This document shows positions 53,623-63,282 of a stretch of 64,000 bases of DNA, one piece after another; position 1 is the stretch's first letter; each line of letters starts with the position of its first letter. The stretch comes from Levilactobacillus brevis (GTDB taxonomy: Bacteria > Bacillota > Bacilli > Lactobacillales > Lactobacillaceae): NCBI GenBank assembly GCA_021383565.1, contig CP079699.1:744001-808000 (forward strand). Reading direction: 5' to 3'. A program made the translations under genes and the position numbers. The notes beneath the pieces were generated by a model. The model was given only the letters and a program-made list of their open reading frames with translations, ran no database searches and had not been told where the DNA came from.

Positions 53623-54498
53623 CTAGAAATACGTGATGGCGTAGGCCGCCTTAAACGTGTCCTGACCGGCCAGCGTCTGGATGGCCACCTTGCTGGTCAG
53701 GTCACCCGTTGCCTGAACGTCATCGGCCAGTCCCCACCACGGTTCCAAGCAGACGAACGGTGCCTGCTTAGGGTACGGTGACCAGATGCCGAGGTACGGT
53801 GCCGCCACCGTCAAAGCGATGCCGTGGTCGTCGGCCGGTGTGCTTAGCATGACCGTGGTCTCGTGGCTGTCGAGCGTCAATACCTGCGCGTCGTGGTCGA
53901 ATAGGTCGTGCTGTAAGGCCAGTGGCTGTGTCAGATCCAGTGGCACACTGTGGGTCGTATCGCTATACGGTCCCACCAGCGGGACGCGTTGATAGGTCTT
54001 CTTAGGTGAAACGGTGACGTGGTAGTCGGTAAAGTCGGCCGGTGCCCCACCAAACGGTACATTGAATCCGGGATGGGCCCCAAACGAAAAGACCATGGGT
54101 GCGGTCGTCGGATTGGTCACGGTCGCACTGACCTTGAGCTGATGGTCAACCAACTCGTAGGACAGCGTCAAGATAAAGTCCTGCGGGTACAGGGCCTTGG
54201 TCTGGTCGTCGGCCGCCAGTTCGAAGCTCGCCTGAGTCGTCGTCTGGTCAATCACGGTAAACGTTCGGTCACGAGCAAAGCCGTGTTGCGTCAGATGATA
54301 GGTTTGCCCGTTTAGCCGGTACTGGTTGTCCTGCAGCCGACCGACGATGGGAAAGAGAATCGGTGCGTGCCGTCCCCAGTAGGCCTTATCGGCTTGCCAC
54401 ATATATTCCAGACCACTCTCGTTATCCTTGACGCTGGTTAATTCCGCGCCCAACGGGTTAATCTGGACCGTCAGATAATCATTCTTCAACGTAATCAT
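53623..54498 (-). CDS. Aldose 1-epimerase family protein (LacX-like)
   Basis: 291 residues. NPLGAELTSVKDNESGLEYMWQADKAYWGRHAPILFPIVGRLQDNQYRLNGQTYHLTQHGFARD is the LacX/YeaD-like galactose mutarotase pattern, with HGFAR carrying a catalytic His. GAHPGFNVPF carries the second His and CLEPWWGLAD the Glu. It interconverts sugar anomers, possibly phosphorylated ones. Start ATG 54498 after GGGAGGATTTTTG; GTG 54501 is also possible. Confidence 0.9.
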   Translation of the reverse strand: MITLKNDYLTVQINPLGAELTSVKDNESGLEYMWQADKAYWGRHAPILFPIVGRLQDNQYRLNGQTYHLTQHGFARDRTFTVIDQTTTQASFELAADDQTKALYPQDFILTLSYELVDHQLKVSATVTNPTTAPMVFSFGAHPGFNVPFGGAPADFTDYHVTVSPKKTYQRVPLVGPYSDTTHSVPLDLTQPLALQHDLFDHDAQVLTLDSHETTVMLSTPADDHGIALTVAAPYLGIWSPYPKQAPFVCLEPWWGLADDVQATGDLTSKVAIQTLAGQDTFKAAYAITYF

Positions 54499-54677
54499 CA
54501 CAAAAATCCTCCCACTTTAAACCTGCGATTGTTCGGTTGGTACGGTTACCACCGGAAATGTTGCCAACCGTGACTGCCGGACACCTGTCGCCAGTTGCTT
54601 CGGTTATTGTCTTATCATTCATCATACCGTATTCGCCACAAAAGGGCCAAGACAACCGTCCTGACCCTCACATCTGT

Positions 54678-56090
54678 TTATAGGATGTACCGGGATAAGT
54701 CCTTGTTCTGGACGATATCGCCGATCTTATCGTTGACGTAACTTTCGGTAATCGTGACATCGCCGGTCCCCATGTCAGGCCCCTCGTAGAGCAGGTCTTC
54801 CAGGAGCTTTTCTAGGACGGTTTGTAACCGCCGTGCCCCGATGTTTTGGTTCTCGTGGTTCAGTTCGAAGGCCAGTTCGGCAATCCGTTCAATTGCTTCC
54901 ATGGTAAACGTCACTTTAACGTTGTCGGTGCCAATCAGTGCGATGTATTGCTTGATTAAGGCATTGTTGGGTTCCGTCAGGATTCGCACGAAGTCTTGCT
55001 TGCTAAGGTCGTTTAATTCCACCCGGATTGGGAACCGGCCTTGCAGTTCGGCAATGAGGTCGCTTGGCTTGGATTCGGCAAAGGCCCCCGCCGCGATGAA
55101 CAGAATGTGGTCGGTATCAATCGTCCCGTACTTGGTCTTGACCTGCGTCCCTTCAACAATTGGCAGGATGTCGCGTTGAACCCCTTCACGGGAAACGTCG
55201 CCGCTATTTTGGCCGCTACCTTTGGTGATCTTGTCGATTTCATCGAGGAAGATAATCCCGGTGTTTTCGGCCCGCTTGATGGCGTCGTGGTTGATGTCGG
55301 CATTGTTGACCAGCTTTTCAGATTCTTCGCTGACCAGGATTTCCCGAGCTTCGGCTACCGTGACGGTCCGCTTAATCCGCTTCTTCGGCATGATGGCGCC
55401 CAACGTATCGTTGAGATCGATCCCCATCTGGCCCAGCATATTGTTGTCCGTGGCGTTGGCCTGTTGCGGGTCGTCCATCTCAATTTCAACGGTGTGGTTC
55501 TCCAGTAACCCTTGGTTGAGTTGCTCCGTCAAGGATAACCGTTCGTTACGAATCTCGTCGGTGACTTCTTCCTGTTCGTTCGGTGCGCTTGGCATCTGGC
55601 CGTTTTGCATCTGGGAGAACATGTTCATCATGTTGGCGAAGTCGTTGTTGTTCTTGTTTTCCTTTTTCTTAGCCGGTGCCAGTAACTTGACCAGGCGCTT
55701 GTTGGCCGCTTGGGTGGCGTCGGTCCGAACGTTCTTAAATTGGTCCTGCTTCTCCATGGCAACGGAGACTTCAACTAAGTCGCGGACCATGGATTCTACG
55801 TCCCGGCCGACGTAACCAACTTCGGTAAACTTGCTGGCTTCGACCTTGGTGAAAGGCGCGTGAACAATCTTAGCTAACCGGCGGGCAATTTCCGTCTTCC
55901 CGACCCCGGTTGGTCCAATCATCAGCATGTTTTTCGGGGAGATTTCCTCCTGCATGCTAGCGTCCAGTTGCATCCGCCGGTAACGGTTCCGTAAGGCAAT
56001 GGCGATGGCCTTCTTAGCTTCATCCTGGCCAATGACGTATTGGTCCAGTAAGCCGACAATCTCTTTAGGTGTTTTATTAATGGCGTCCAC
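54678..56090 (-). CDS. hslU: ATP-dependent protease ATPase subunit HslU (ClpY)
   Basis: 470 residues. KTPKEIVGLLDQYVIGQDEAKKAIAIALRNRYRR is the start signature, MIGPTGVGKTEIARRLAK the Walker A and IIFLDEIDKI the Walker B. A middle I-domain rich in Asn, Gln and Met follows, then RFPIRVEL and GARRLQTVLEKLLEDLLYEG as sensor regions. It unfolds substrates for HslV. It lies 17 bp after hslV. Confidence 0.97.
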   Translation of the reverse strand: MDAINKTPKEIVGLLDQYVIGQDEAKKAIAIALRNRYRRMQLDASMQEEISPKNMLMIGPTGVGKTEIARRLAKIVHAPFTKVEASKFTEVGYVGRDVESMVRDLVEVSVAMEKQDQFKNVRTDATQAANKRLVKLLAPAKKKENKNNNDFANMMNMFSQMQNGQMPSAPNEQEEVTDEIRNERLSLTEQLNQGLLENHTVEIEMDDPQQANATDNNMLGQMGIDLNDTLGAIMPKKRIKRTVTVAEAREILVSEESEKLVNNADINHDAIKRAENTGIIFLDEIDKITKGSGQNSGDVSREGVQRDILPIVEGTQVKTKYGTIDTDHILFIAAGAFAESKPSDLIAELQGRFPIRVELNDLSKQDFVRILTEPNNALIKQYIALIGTDNVKVTFTMEAIERIAELAFELNHENQNIGARRLQTVLEKLLEDLLYEGPDMGTGDVTITESYVNDKIGDIVQNKDLSRYIL

Positions 56091-56107
56091 TGTACAGTCC
56101 TCCAGTA

Positions 56108-56650
56108 CTAAAGTTCTTCAGAAATAACGTTTTCGTTGGTAAAGATATCGATACCACCGGCAATATGAATGGCGCTCTCGGCAATTTCCTTGGCGCTCAT
56201 GTCCTTGGCGTGGTGGTGTAAGGCCGTGGCAGCGGCTAAGGCAAAGTTACCACCGGAACCGATGGCGAGAATATCGTCGTCGGGCGCGATGACTTCACCG
56301 GAACCAGAAACCAATAGCATTTCGTCCTTGTCCATGACGATCAATAGGGCTTCTAGCTTCTGTAAGGCTTGGTCGGAACGCCACTGCTTGGCTAATTCGA
56401 CGGCGGCTCGTTGCAGATTCCCACTGTATTCGTTGAGTTGTCCTTCGAATTTTTCTTCAAGGTTAAAGGCGTCGGCAACACTGCCGGCAAAACCCACGAC
56501 GACTTGGTTGTTGTAGATCCGCCGAATCTTGTGGGCGGTCCCCTTCATGATAACTTTTTCGCCCATCGTGACCTGTCCGTCACCGGCCATTGCGTTGTGA
56601 CCGTTGTGCCGAACCGCACAGATGGTCGTTGCTTCAAATTTTACTGGCAT
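56108..56650 (-). CDS. hslV: ATP-dependent protease subunit HslV (ClpQ)
   Basis: 180 residues. [30 protein letters not shown] has the proteasome-like TTI catalytic start at Thr8, so a short propeptide (MPVKFEA) would have to be removed. In E. coli only Met precedes it; B. subtilis has a comparable extension. [16 protein letters not shown] is the other family block. It forms the peptidase chamber of HslUV. Gene order xerC-hslV-hslU is as in other Firmicutes. Confidence 0.96.
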   Translation of the reverse strand: MPVKFEATTICAVRHNGHNAMAGDGQVTMGEKVIMKGTAHKIRRIYNNQVVVGFAGSVADAFNLEEKFEGQLNEYSGNLQRAAVELAKQWRSDQALQKLEALLIVMDKDEMLLVSGSGEVIAPDDDILAIGSGGNFALAAATALHHHAKDMSAKEIAESAIHIAGGIDIFTNENVISEEL

Positions 56651-56664
56651 AGTTGAACCTCTCC

Positions 56665-57597
56665 TTATGATTGTGTCGTGTGATTCTGATCTTCAGTTGC
56701 CCGCGGGAAGAACTGGCGATAGTCGCGTTGCAGGTGTTCTCGCGTGACGTGTGTATAAATTTGCGTGGTCGACAGGCTACTGTGGCCCAGTAGCTCCTGG
56801 ACCGACCGTAAGTCTGCCCCGTTGTTCAAGAGATGCGTGGCAAACGTGTGCCGGAGCATGTGGGGATGAATCTCGCTGGTGAGGCTACTGCGTTTGATGA
56901 TCTGGTTCAGCAAGTAGGTCACGCCAGCTGGGGTCAGTTGACCACCGTGGGCGTTGATGAAGGCGAAGTCGTGGTGCTGCTGATAACGCGTCATCAGTGG
57001 CGTTCGTGCCGTTGTGAAATAGGTGGCTAGGGCGTCGCTGGCGTAGTGGCCAAACGGCACGTAGCGCTCCTTATTGCCCTTCCCGTGAATCAACATGATC
57101 CGGTTGTCAAAGTCAATGTCATGCAGGGTGAGGTTGACGCACTCGCTGACCCGAATGCCCGTACCGTAGAGCACCTCGAGCACCGCCGAATCCCGGGTCG
57201 CCAACTGCTGGTTGGGATTGCCCGCGGCGGCCGTAAACAGTGCGGTCATTTCCCGCTCGTAGAAGAATCGTGGCAAATGACTCTGATGGTGCTTGAGCTG
57301 AACGTAGGCGAATGGGTCGTCCGTGGCCAGCCCGTTACTCATCAAGAAACTGTAGAATGACCGCAGCGTTGAGAGCTTCCGCGCGATACTGGTTCGCGCG
57401 TAGTGATGGTCATAAAGGTTACTGAGATAGACCTCCACGTCTAGCTGGTCAATCTGCGTCCAGGGCTTCTCCCCGCCGTTGTCGCGTAGGAACTGGCTGA
57501 ATTCGGCCAGGTCTTCTTGATAGGCTTTGACGGTTTCGGGTGAGTATTGCCGCTCCCCCTGCAGATACGTCATAAATTGTTCGACTGCTGAAGCCAC
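56665..57597 (-). CDS. xerC: Tyrosine recombinase XerC
   Basis: 310 residues. The N-terminal SAM-like core-binding domain ([33 protein letters not shown]) is followed by the catalytic domain: Arg in [12 protein letters not shown], Lys in [39 protein letters not shown] (His, Tyr). Start GTG 57597 has AGGAGG 8 bp upstream; the GTG at 57606 overlaps that site. The genome thus has both XerS and a XerC, the latter in its usual place before hslV. Confidence 0.92.
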   Translation of the reverse strand: MASAVEQFMTYLQGERQYSPETVKAYQEDLAEFSQFLRDNGGEKPWTQIDQLDVEVYLSNLYDHHYARTSIARKLSTLRSFYSFLMSNGLATDDPFAYVQLKHHQSHLPRFFYEREMTALFTAAAGNPNQQLATRDSAVLEVLYGTGIRVSECVNLTLHDIDFDNRIMLIHGKGNKERYVPFGHYASDALATYFTTARTPLMTRYQQHHDFAFINAHGGQLTPAGVTYLLNQIIKRSSLTSEIHPHMLRHTFATHLLNNGADLRSVQELLGHSSLSTTQIYTHVTREHLQRDYRQFFPRATEDQNHTTQS

Positions 57598-57765
57598 GGC
57601 GGTCACCTCCTGTACGTGTTAATGCTAGCAAACGCGGTCTAAAAACTCAACTAACTCATCAAAAATGTGTTCGGGTGGGACTACCTGTCGAAATGAGCCG
57701 GCATAGACCGTGTTGGGGGCAAGAACGATTCTGAACGTCAATGCTCACCACTCGAATCGTATTTA

Positions 57766-59245
57766 GGTTCTAAAATATCTGTTGTTGGTAATCAACTTAA
57801 TTGGTTACTGGCAGCGGATATTTTTGTATACTGTATAGAGTAAAAATGGGTACAAAAAAGGGATATAGTCGCAGATCTATGTCCATCCACTACCACATTT
57901 CAAGAGAAAGAAAGTGACTATATCCTATGTCCAATGATACTAAAATTATTCTGGGGATAAAAGACCCTAATATCAAAAAACTGAAAATAATGAATCCCTT
58001 AGAAGTAAAGGGACCACTCAAGGTACAGGCACTTTTAGACTACCGTCCAAAAGCTTGTCCTAAATGTGGCGTTTTGAACCAGAAGAGCATTATCAAATAC
58101 GGTTGGCGTTGGACCACGGTTAAACTCCCACAAGCCGTTGAACGAGACGTTAAACTTCACCTTGAAAAACGTAATTTCAAGTGTAAGCAATGCCATCAAT
58201 ACTTTCTGGCAGAAACGTCGTTGGTTCAGCGAAACCACACCATCTCTAACGTCAGCCGGATCTCGTGTTTAGTAAAGCTCAGTGAGACGGTTTCAATGCG
58301 GCATATCGCAAACGAATTAAACATTTCGAGTACGAGTGTTTTACGAATCATGCGTAGCTACCAACCGGATATTAAGACAAATTACAGCTGGTTGCCAGCA
58401 GTTATTAATATGGATGAAGTCAAGTCTACCAAAGATGCCAAAGGTGCAATGAGCTTTGTCTTTATGGACGGTATGCGAAACGAATTTATCGATATCCTTG
58501 AATCACGAACCCTGTATGATCTCGAAAAATACTTCAATCGATATACTAAGGCTGCGCGAGAAGGCGTGAAAATCATTGTGACAGATATGAATTACACGTA
58601 TCCGCAATTGACAGAAACCGTTTTTCCAAACGCGATTGTGGTAACCGATAGGTTCCACATCGTGAGTTCTATAATGCGTGGTTTCAATCGTGTGAGAGTT
58701 CGTATAATGAAGTCCTATGCCAATTCAAATATCAAACATAAGATCTTAAAACGATACTGGAAACTACTCTTAAAACCTAATGAAAAGCTGAACTTCAACG
58801 CCTATCATAATTTCACTCATCTCTCAGGAATTAATACTGAGAATAGTACGGTCGATTACATTCTCAGCTTCAATGATGAATTACGCCAAGCGTATGAGCT
58901 TTTACAGACCGTTCGGCGAGCCGTCAAGTATCGTCACACGTCCAAACTAGTAACCATTCTAGACAAGAAGAATGATTACTCCGAAGAGCTTGAAACACCG
59001 TTAAATACGTTGAGAGAACACCAAGAATCTGTGTACAATGCGCTAAAATACAATTATTCTAATGGACCAATGGAAGGTATCAATAATAAAATCAAAGTAA
59101 TCAAGCGAGTCAGCTACGGATTCGGTTGTTTTAGTAGCTTTAGATTAAGGATTCATCTAGTATTCGGAATTAAAAAGGCTGCCTAATCATAATACGATTA
59201 GGCAACCTCAGACAGCCGATTACCAACAACAGTTGACAAAGAGCC
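57766..59245 (+). mobile_element. ISL3 family element, copy 3 (intact)
   Basis: Ends GGTTCTAAAATATCTGTTGT (left) and, reverse complemented, GGCTCTTTGTCAACTGTTGT (right). A perfect 8-bp target duplication CGTATTTA flanks it (57758-57765 and 59246-59253). One intact transposase gene. It sits between topA and xerC. Confidence 0.95.
57927..59186 (+). CDS. ISL3 family transposase
   Basis: 419 residues, full length and uninterrupted. The N-terminal zinc finger is CPKCGVLNQ...CKQCHQYF, then an HTH (SMRHIANELNISSTSVLRIM). The DDE domain has VINMDEVKS and IVTDMNYTYPQLTETVFPNAIVVTDRFHIV, and the C-terminal SNGPMEGINNKIKVIKRVSYGFG holds the conserved Glu. It is distinct from the two decayed copies at 23 kb and 28 kb. 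The intact gene and exact duplication suggest a recent arrival. Confidence 0.95.
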   Translation: MSNDTKIILGIKDPNIKKLKIMNPLEVKGPLKVQALLDYRPKACPKCGVLNQKSIIKYGWRWTTVKLPQAVERDVKLHLEKRNFKCKQCHQYFLAETSLVQRNHTISNVSRISCLVKLSETVSMRHIANELNISSTSVLRIMRSYQPDIKTNYSWLPAVINMDEVKSTKDAKGAMSFVFMDGMRNEFIDILESRTLYDLEKYFNRYTKAAREGVKIIVTDMNYTYPQLTETVFPNAIVVTDRFHIVSSIMRGFNRVRVRIMKSYANSNIKHKILKRYWKLLLKPNEKLNFNAYHNFTHLSGINTENSTVDYILSFNDELRQAYELLQTVRRAVKYRHTSKLVTILDKKNDYSEELETPLNTLREHQESVYNALKYNYSNGPMEGINNKIKVIKRVSYGFGCFSSFRLRIHLVFGIKKAA

Positions 59246-59270
59246 CGTATTTACCACGCGTCTTGGTCCC

Positions 59271-59305
59271 AAAAAGAGCCCGAAATCCAAGGATCTCAGG
59301 CTCCA
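59271..59305 (-). terminator. Terminator after topA
   Basis: On the - strand GAGCCTGAGATCC-TT-GGATTTCGGGCTC is followed by TTTTT. Confidence 0.85.
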
Positions 59306-59319
59306 TCACGATTAATTTT

Positions 59320-61431
59320 TTATTTCTGCGGGGCTTCTTCGTAGTCGCCATTTGGACAAACGATCTGAACGCCGCCGCGAATCTTCTTGGCCACCAGGTA
59401 GTGACCATCCTTTGGACAATCACGACCGACTGGCTTGTCCCATGACACGAAGTCACAGTCCGGATAACGGGAACACCCGTAGAAAATCCGATTCTTCTTG
59501 GACTTCCGTTCGATAACCTGACCCTTATGGCAAACGGGGCAAGTTACGCCGATTTCCTTCACGATTGGTTTCGTGTTCCGGCAATCAGGGAAGCGTGAGC
59601 AGGCGTAGAACTTACCGTAACGGCCCATCTTGATGACCATTGGGGCACCGCAGATGTCACAGTCAAAGCCCGCAGGTTCATCTCGAATTTGAATCTTTTC
59701 GATGGCGTCTTCGGCGTGAGCCACTTCGGTAGAGAATGGCTTGTAGAAGTTATCGATGACCTTGACCCAATCCTGCTTACCCTCTTCTACGCCGTCCAAT
59801 TCGCCTTCAAGGTCGGCCGTGAAGCCAACGTCGACGATATCGGGGAAGTAGTCCTTGATGATCTTGTCGACGATCTCCCCTAGTTCGGTGGGTTCGAAGC
59901 GCCGGCCGACCAACTTGACGTAGTAACGCCGTTGAATCGTGTCTAGCGTTGGCGCGTAGGTGGATGGCCGCCCCACACCATTTTCTTCCAGCGCCTTAAT
60001 CAGGTTGGCTTCGGAATACCGTGCAGGCGGCTGCGTGAAGTGTTGGGCCGGATCGGTCTTGGCCAACTTAACTTGGTCGCCAATCTCAAGGTCGGGTAAG
60101 AGATTATCCTTTTCCTTTCCGTCCTTGTAAATCTTCAGGAATCCTTCGAACTTCATCTTCGATCCGTTAGCTCGGAACGTCACGCCATTTTGTTCCAACG
60201 TCACGGCCATGGTATCCATGACGGCATTGGTCATTTGGCTCGCGACGAAGCGGTTCCAAATGAGCTGGTAGAGCCGGAACTGATCCTTGTTTAACCGTTC
60301 TTTCAGGCTGGCCGGTGTCCGGAAGACCGAGGTTGGTCGGATGGCTTCGTGGGCATCCTGCGCGCCTTCTGGCAACTTACCCTTGATGGGTTTGGTGGCG
60401 GCGTATTCAGCACCGTATTTCTCGTGAATAAAGGTGGAGGCCTCATGCTTGGCGATGCTAGAAATCCGGGTGGAGTCGGTCCGCATATAGGTAATGAGCC
60501 CCTGCGTGCCTTCCTTGCCCAAGTTAATTCCTTCATACAGCTGTTGGGCGGCCATCATGGTCTTCCGAGTCCGGAAGTTCAGCTTACGGTTGGCGTCCTG
60601 TTGCATGGAACTCGTGGTAAATGGCGGTTGCGGCGAGCGCTTTCGTTCCTTACGTACCACGTTGGTGATGTCAAAGTCACCCTGCTTATCGAGTTTGGCC
60701 AAGACATCTTGCACGGCAGCGTTATCCTTTAGACCCGCCTTCTTGCCGTTAAGGCCGTAGAAGTTGGCACCAAACGTATGACGAGACTTCTTGAAGTCGG
60801 CGTCGATCGTCCAGTACTCTTCGGGCTGGAACGCCTTAATTTCGTTTTCCCGTTGAAGGATCAAAGACAGCGCGATCGATTGTACCCGACCGGCACTCAG
60901 ACCCTTCTTAACCTTCTTCCACAGCAGTGGCGAGATGGAATACCCGACTAACCGATCTAAGATCCGCCGTGCTTGTTGGGCGTTGACCAGATTCATGTCG
61001 ATGGACCGCGGTGTCTTAAAGGCTTCCTTGACCGCGTCCTTGGTAATTTCGTTAAACGTTACCCGGTTCTTGTCGTTCACGTCCAAATTGAGGATGTGGG
61101 CCAGGTGCCAGGCAATCGATTCCCCCTCACGGTCGGGGTCAGATGCCAGGTAGACGGCCTTGGCCTTTTTAGCCTCGGATCGCAAACCCTTGATGACATC
61201 GCCCTTACCACGAATGGAAATGTAGTGTGGATCGTAGTTGTTATCGAAGTCGATCCCCATCGAACTCTTAGGTAAATCTCTGACGTGGCCGAGACTAGGC
61301 ACAACCTTGTAGGTGTGGCCTAAATATTTTTCAATCGTCTTGGCTTTAGCCGGTGATTCCACGATAACTAATTTTTTTTGCGGTTTCCGCCGCTTTTTCG
61401 TACTAGCTTTCGCTTTTGTCTTAGTCGGCAA
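59320..61431 (-). CDS. topA: DNA topoisomerase I
   Basis: 703 residues. The N-terminal TOPRIM domain ([33 protein letters not shown]) and the active-site Tyr in [12 protein letters not shown] are present. Three C-terminal zinc-ribbon segments follow: [56 protein letters not shown] and [24 protein letters not shown], the last with only two Cys. It relaxes negative supercoils. It follows dprA. Confidence 0.97.
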   Translation of the reverse strand: MPTKTKAKASTKKRRKPQKKLVIVESPAKAKTIEKYLGHTYKVVPSLGHVRDLPKSSMGIDFDNNYDPHYISIRGKGDVIKGLRSEAKKAKAVYLASDPDREGESIAWHLAHILNLDVNDKNRVTFNEITKDAVKEAFKTPRSIDMNLVNAQQARRILDRLVGYSISPLLWKKVKKGLSAGRVQSIALSLILQRENEIKAFQPEEYWTIDADFKKSRHTFGANFYGLNGKKAGLKDNAAVQDVLAKLDKQGDFDITNVVRKERKRSPQPPFTTSSMQQDANRKLNFRTRKTMMAAQQLYEGINLGKEGTQGLITYMRTDSTRISSIAKHEASTFIHEKYGAEYAATKPIKGKLPEGAQDAHEAIRPTSVFRTPASLKERLNKDQFRLYQLIWNRFVASQMTNAVMDTMAVTLEQNGVTFRANGSKMKFEGFLKIYKDGKEKDNLLPDLEIGDQVKLAKTDPAQHFTQPPARYSEANLIKALEENGVGRPSTYAPTLDTIQRRYYVKLVGRRFEPTELGEIVDKIIKDYFPDIVDVGFTADLEGELDGVEEGKQDWVKVIDNFYKPFSTEVAHAEDAIEKIQIRDEPAGFDCDICGAPMVIKMGRYGKFYACSRFPDCRNTKPIVKEIGVTCPVCHKGQVIERKSKKNRIFYGCSRYPDCDFVSWDKPVGRDCPKDGHYLVAKKIRGGVQIVCPNGDYEEAPQK

Positions 61432-61563
61432 ATCACATTACTCCCTCGGTGGGTAGACCGCAAAGACCCGTTACGCGCGAGCCCTCACGTCTACGTACTT
61501 GTTTTTACGACGAACGCGTTGTTCGTTAATTTTTCACTATAATCCCACTCATCGTATTTCAAG

Positions 61564-62457
61564 TTAGGGTAACTTGTCAACTAAAAGTTCTTCCATTATA
61601 TGTTCAGAATTCAAGATTGGTTTCGCCCCAGCGAGAATTAATTCATTGGTTCCTACCGAATTTTTCCCGTCGATCGTTCCGGGTACGGCCAGGACATTGC
61701 GATTTTCCTGCAGGGCAATATTGGCCGTAATCAGGCTCCCAGAGCGGTGAGCGGCCTCAATGACCAGAACACTCTGCGCTAAGCCGGCAATAATACGGTT
61801 ACGCTCCGGAAAATGGTGACGAGCTCCCGGCGTCCCCCACGGATACTCCGATAAAATTAATTGTTGGTGCGCTAAAGTTTTCATTAAATCTCGGTTTGCC
61901 GCCGGGTAGCAGGTATCCAAGCCGGTACCAATCACGGCAATCGTGGTGCCGCGGTGAGCCAGCGCCACCTGATGGGTCAGCGTATCCACGCCTTGCGCCA
62001 GGCCGGAAACTAGACACACCCGCTGCTCAACGATGGTTGGTAACAGTAAGCGCATGGCCCGTAACGCGTAGTCCGTGGGATGTCGCGAGCCAACGACGGC
62101 CAGCTGTGGAGCCTTTAGTCGGCGTAAATCGCCTAAGAAATACAGTGCTAGCGGTGGCGCGTAGGTCTCACGAAGTTGTTCAGGATAGGCTGCGTCAGCA
62201 ATCGTGAGGCACCCGCTGTGGGTCAAATTTTCCGTCACGGTATCGTTGGTTTCGCGACTGAACAGGTCGAGCTGTAAGGCGGCCGTTACCGTGTCGTTTA
62301 GCCCCAGATCATCCGCCAGTTGGGTGACCACGGTTGAATCCACGATCTGAATCTCGGGATGAATCAATAGCCAGCGCCAGCACGCATTGGCCGTGCGTTG
62401 GCCGACGCCCCGCACCAAGTTTATCCGCATGAAAAAATCACGAAGTGTCAGTTGCAT
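61564..62457 (-). CDS. dprA: DNA processing protein DprA
   Basis: 297 residues. The Rossmann-like DNA-binding core includes AVVGSRHPTDYALRAM, LVSGLAQGVDTLTHQVAL, TIAVIGTGLDTCYPAANRDL, EYPWGTPGARHHFPERNRIIAGLAQSVLVIEAAHRSGSLITANIALQENRNVLAVPGTI and GTNELI. It loads RecA on incoming single-stranded DNA. The gene order rnhB-dprA-topA is standard. Start ATG 62457 after AGGAGGTTGTTGTG. Confidence 0.95.
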   Translation of the reverse strand: MQLTLRDFFMRINLVRGVGQRTANACWRWLLIHPEIQIVDSTVVTQLADDLGLNDTVTAALQLDLFSRETNDTVTENLTHSGCLTIADAAYPEQLRETYAPPLALYFLGDLRRLKAPQLAVVGSRHPTDYALRAMRLLLPTIVEQRVCLVSGLAQGVDTLTHQVALAHRGTTIAVIGTGLDTCYPAANRDLMKTLAHQQLILSEYPWGTPGARHHFPERNRIIAGLAQSVLVIEAAHRSGSLITANIALQENRNVLAVPGTIDGKNSVGTNELILAGAKPILNSEHIMEELLVDKLP

Positions 62458-62496
62458 CACAACAACCTCCTAGTCTCTTTAAGACTAACTCCGTGA

Positions 62497-63282
62497 TTAA
62501 GCGTTGATTATTTTTTGAACGGGCGAAAAAGTTTTACGGTGAATGGGCGTGACGCCACGATCGGCTAAGCCAGCTAGGTGTTCGGCCGTGCCGTAGCCCG
62601 CGTTATGCTTGAAGCCATACCCCGGGTAGAGCCGGTCGTAGGTGTCCATCAGGTGGTCCCGATAGACCTTGGCTACGATACTGGCAGCGGCTACGCTGGC
62701 GCTCTTGGCATCGCCCTTGATTAGCCGAGTCTGCGGGAGGTCGACGGGAATCTGCATGGCATCCACAATCAGGTGTTGTGGGGCCACACCAAGACCGAGA
62801 ACGGCCCGCTGCATGGCGACCCGCGTTGCCTGGTAAATATTAATCTGGTCAATCAGATCACTACTACCGATACCCACACTGACGGCCGTTGCTTGTGCCA
62901 GGATCAGGGGGTAAAGTCGTTCACGTTCCTTGGGGGTGAGCTGTTTAGAGTCGTTGACCAATGGAATATCGAAATTCTCGGGGAGAATCACCGCACTGGT
63001 CACCACCGGTCCGGCAAGTGGTCCCCGCCCGACTTCGTCAATCCCAGCGACCAGCTTACCAGCCGCCCAGAGATCACGTTCGTAGTGGAGACGCTCCTGG
63101 AAGGCCCGCTCAGCGGCTATCTGCTTGTCTAAGCGCCGTTTAATCTGCTTCAGGAGCTGCTGGGCTCCTTTCCGCGAATCGGCCGCTAACGCAACGAGAC
63201 GCGGGTCAGCAGGGTCAGTCACATCACTCAGATCTTGCTTCAAACTGGCGAGGCTCGGTTGCTTACTGCTCACGGGAATCAC
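62497..63282 (-). CDS. rnhB: Ribonuclease HII
   Basis: 261 residues. VAGIDEVGRGPLAGPVVTSAVILP carries the catalytic Asp and Glu, LIVDAMQIP the third Asp, and KGDAKSASVAAASIVAKVYRD is the RNase HII block. It removes RNA primers and misinserted ribonucleotides. The start is GTG at 63282 or the GTG three codons later (63273). It overlaps the end of ylqF by about 20 bp, so the two are coupled. Confidence 0.95.
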   Translation of the reverse strand: MIPVSSKQPSLASLKQDLSDVTDPADPRLVALAADSRKGAQQLLKQIKRRLDKQIAAERAFQERLHYERDLWAAGKLVAGIDEVGRGPLAGPVVTSAVILPENFDIPLVNDSKQLTPKERERLYPLILAQATAVSVGIGSSDLIDQINIYQATRVAMQRAVLGLGVAPQHLIVDAMQIPVDLPQTRLIKGDAKSASVAAASIVAKVYRDHLMDTYDRLYPGYGFKHNAGYGTAEHLAGLADRGVTPIHRKTFSPVQKIINA

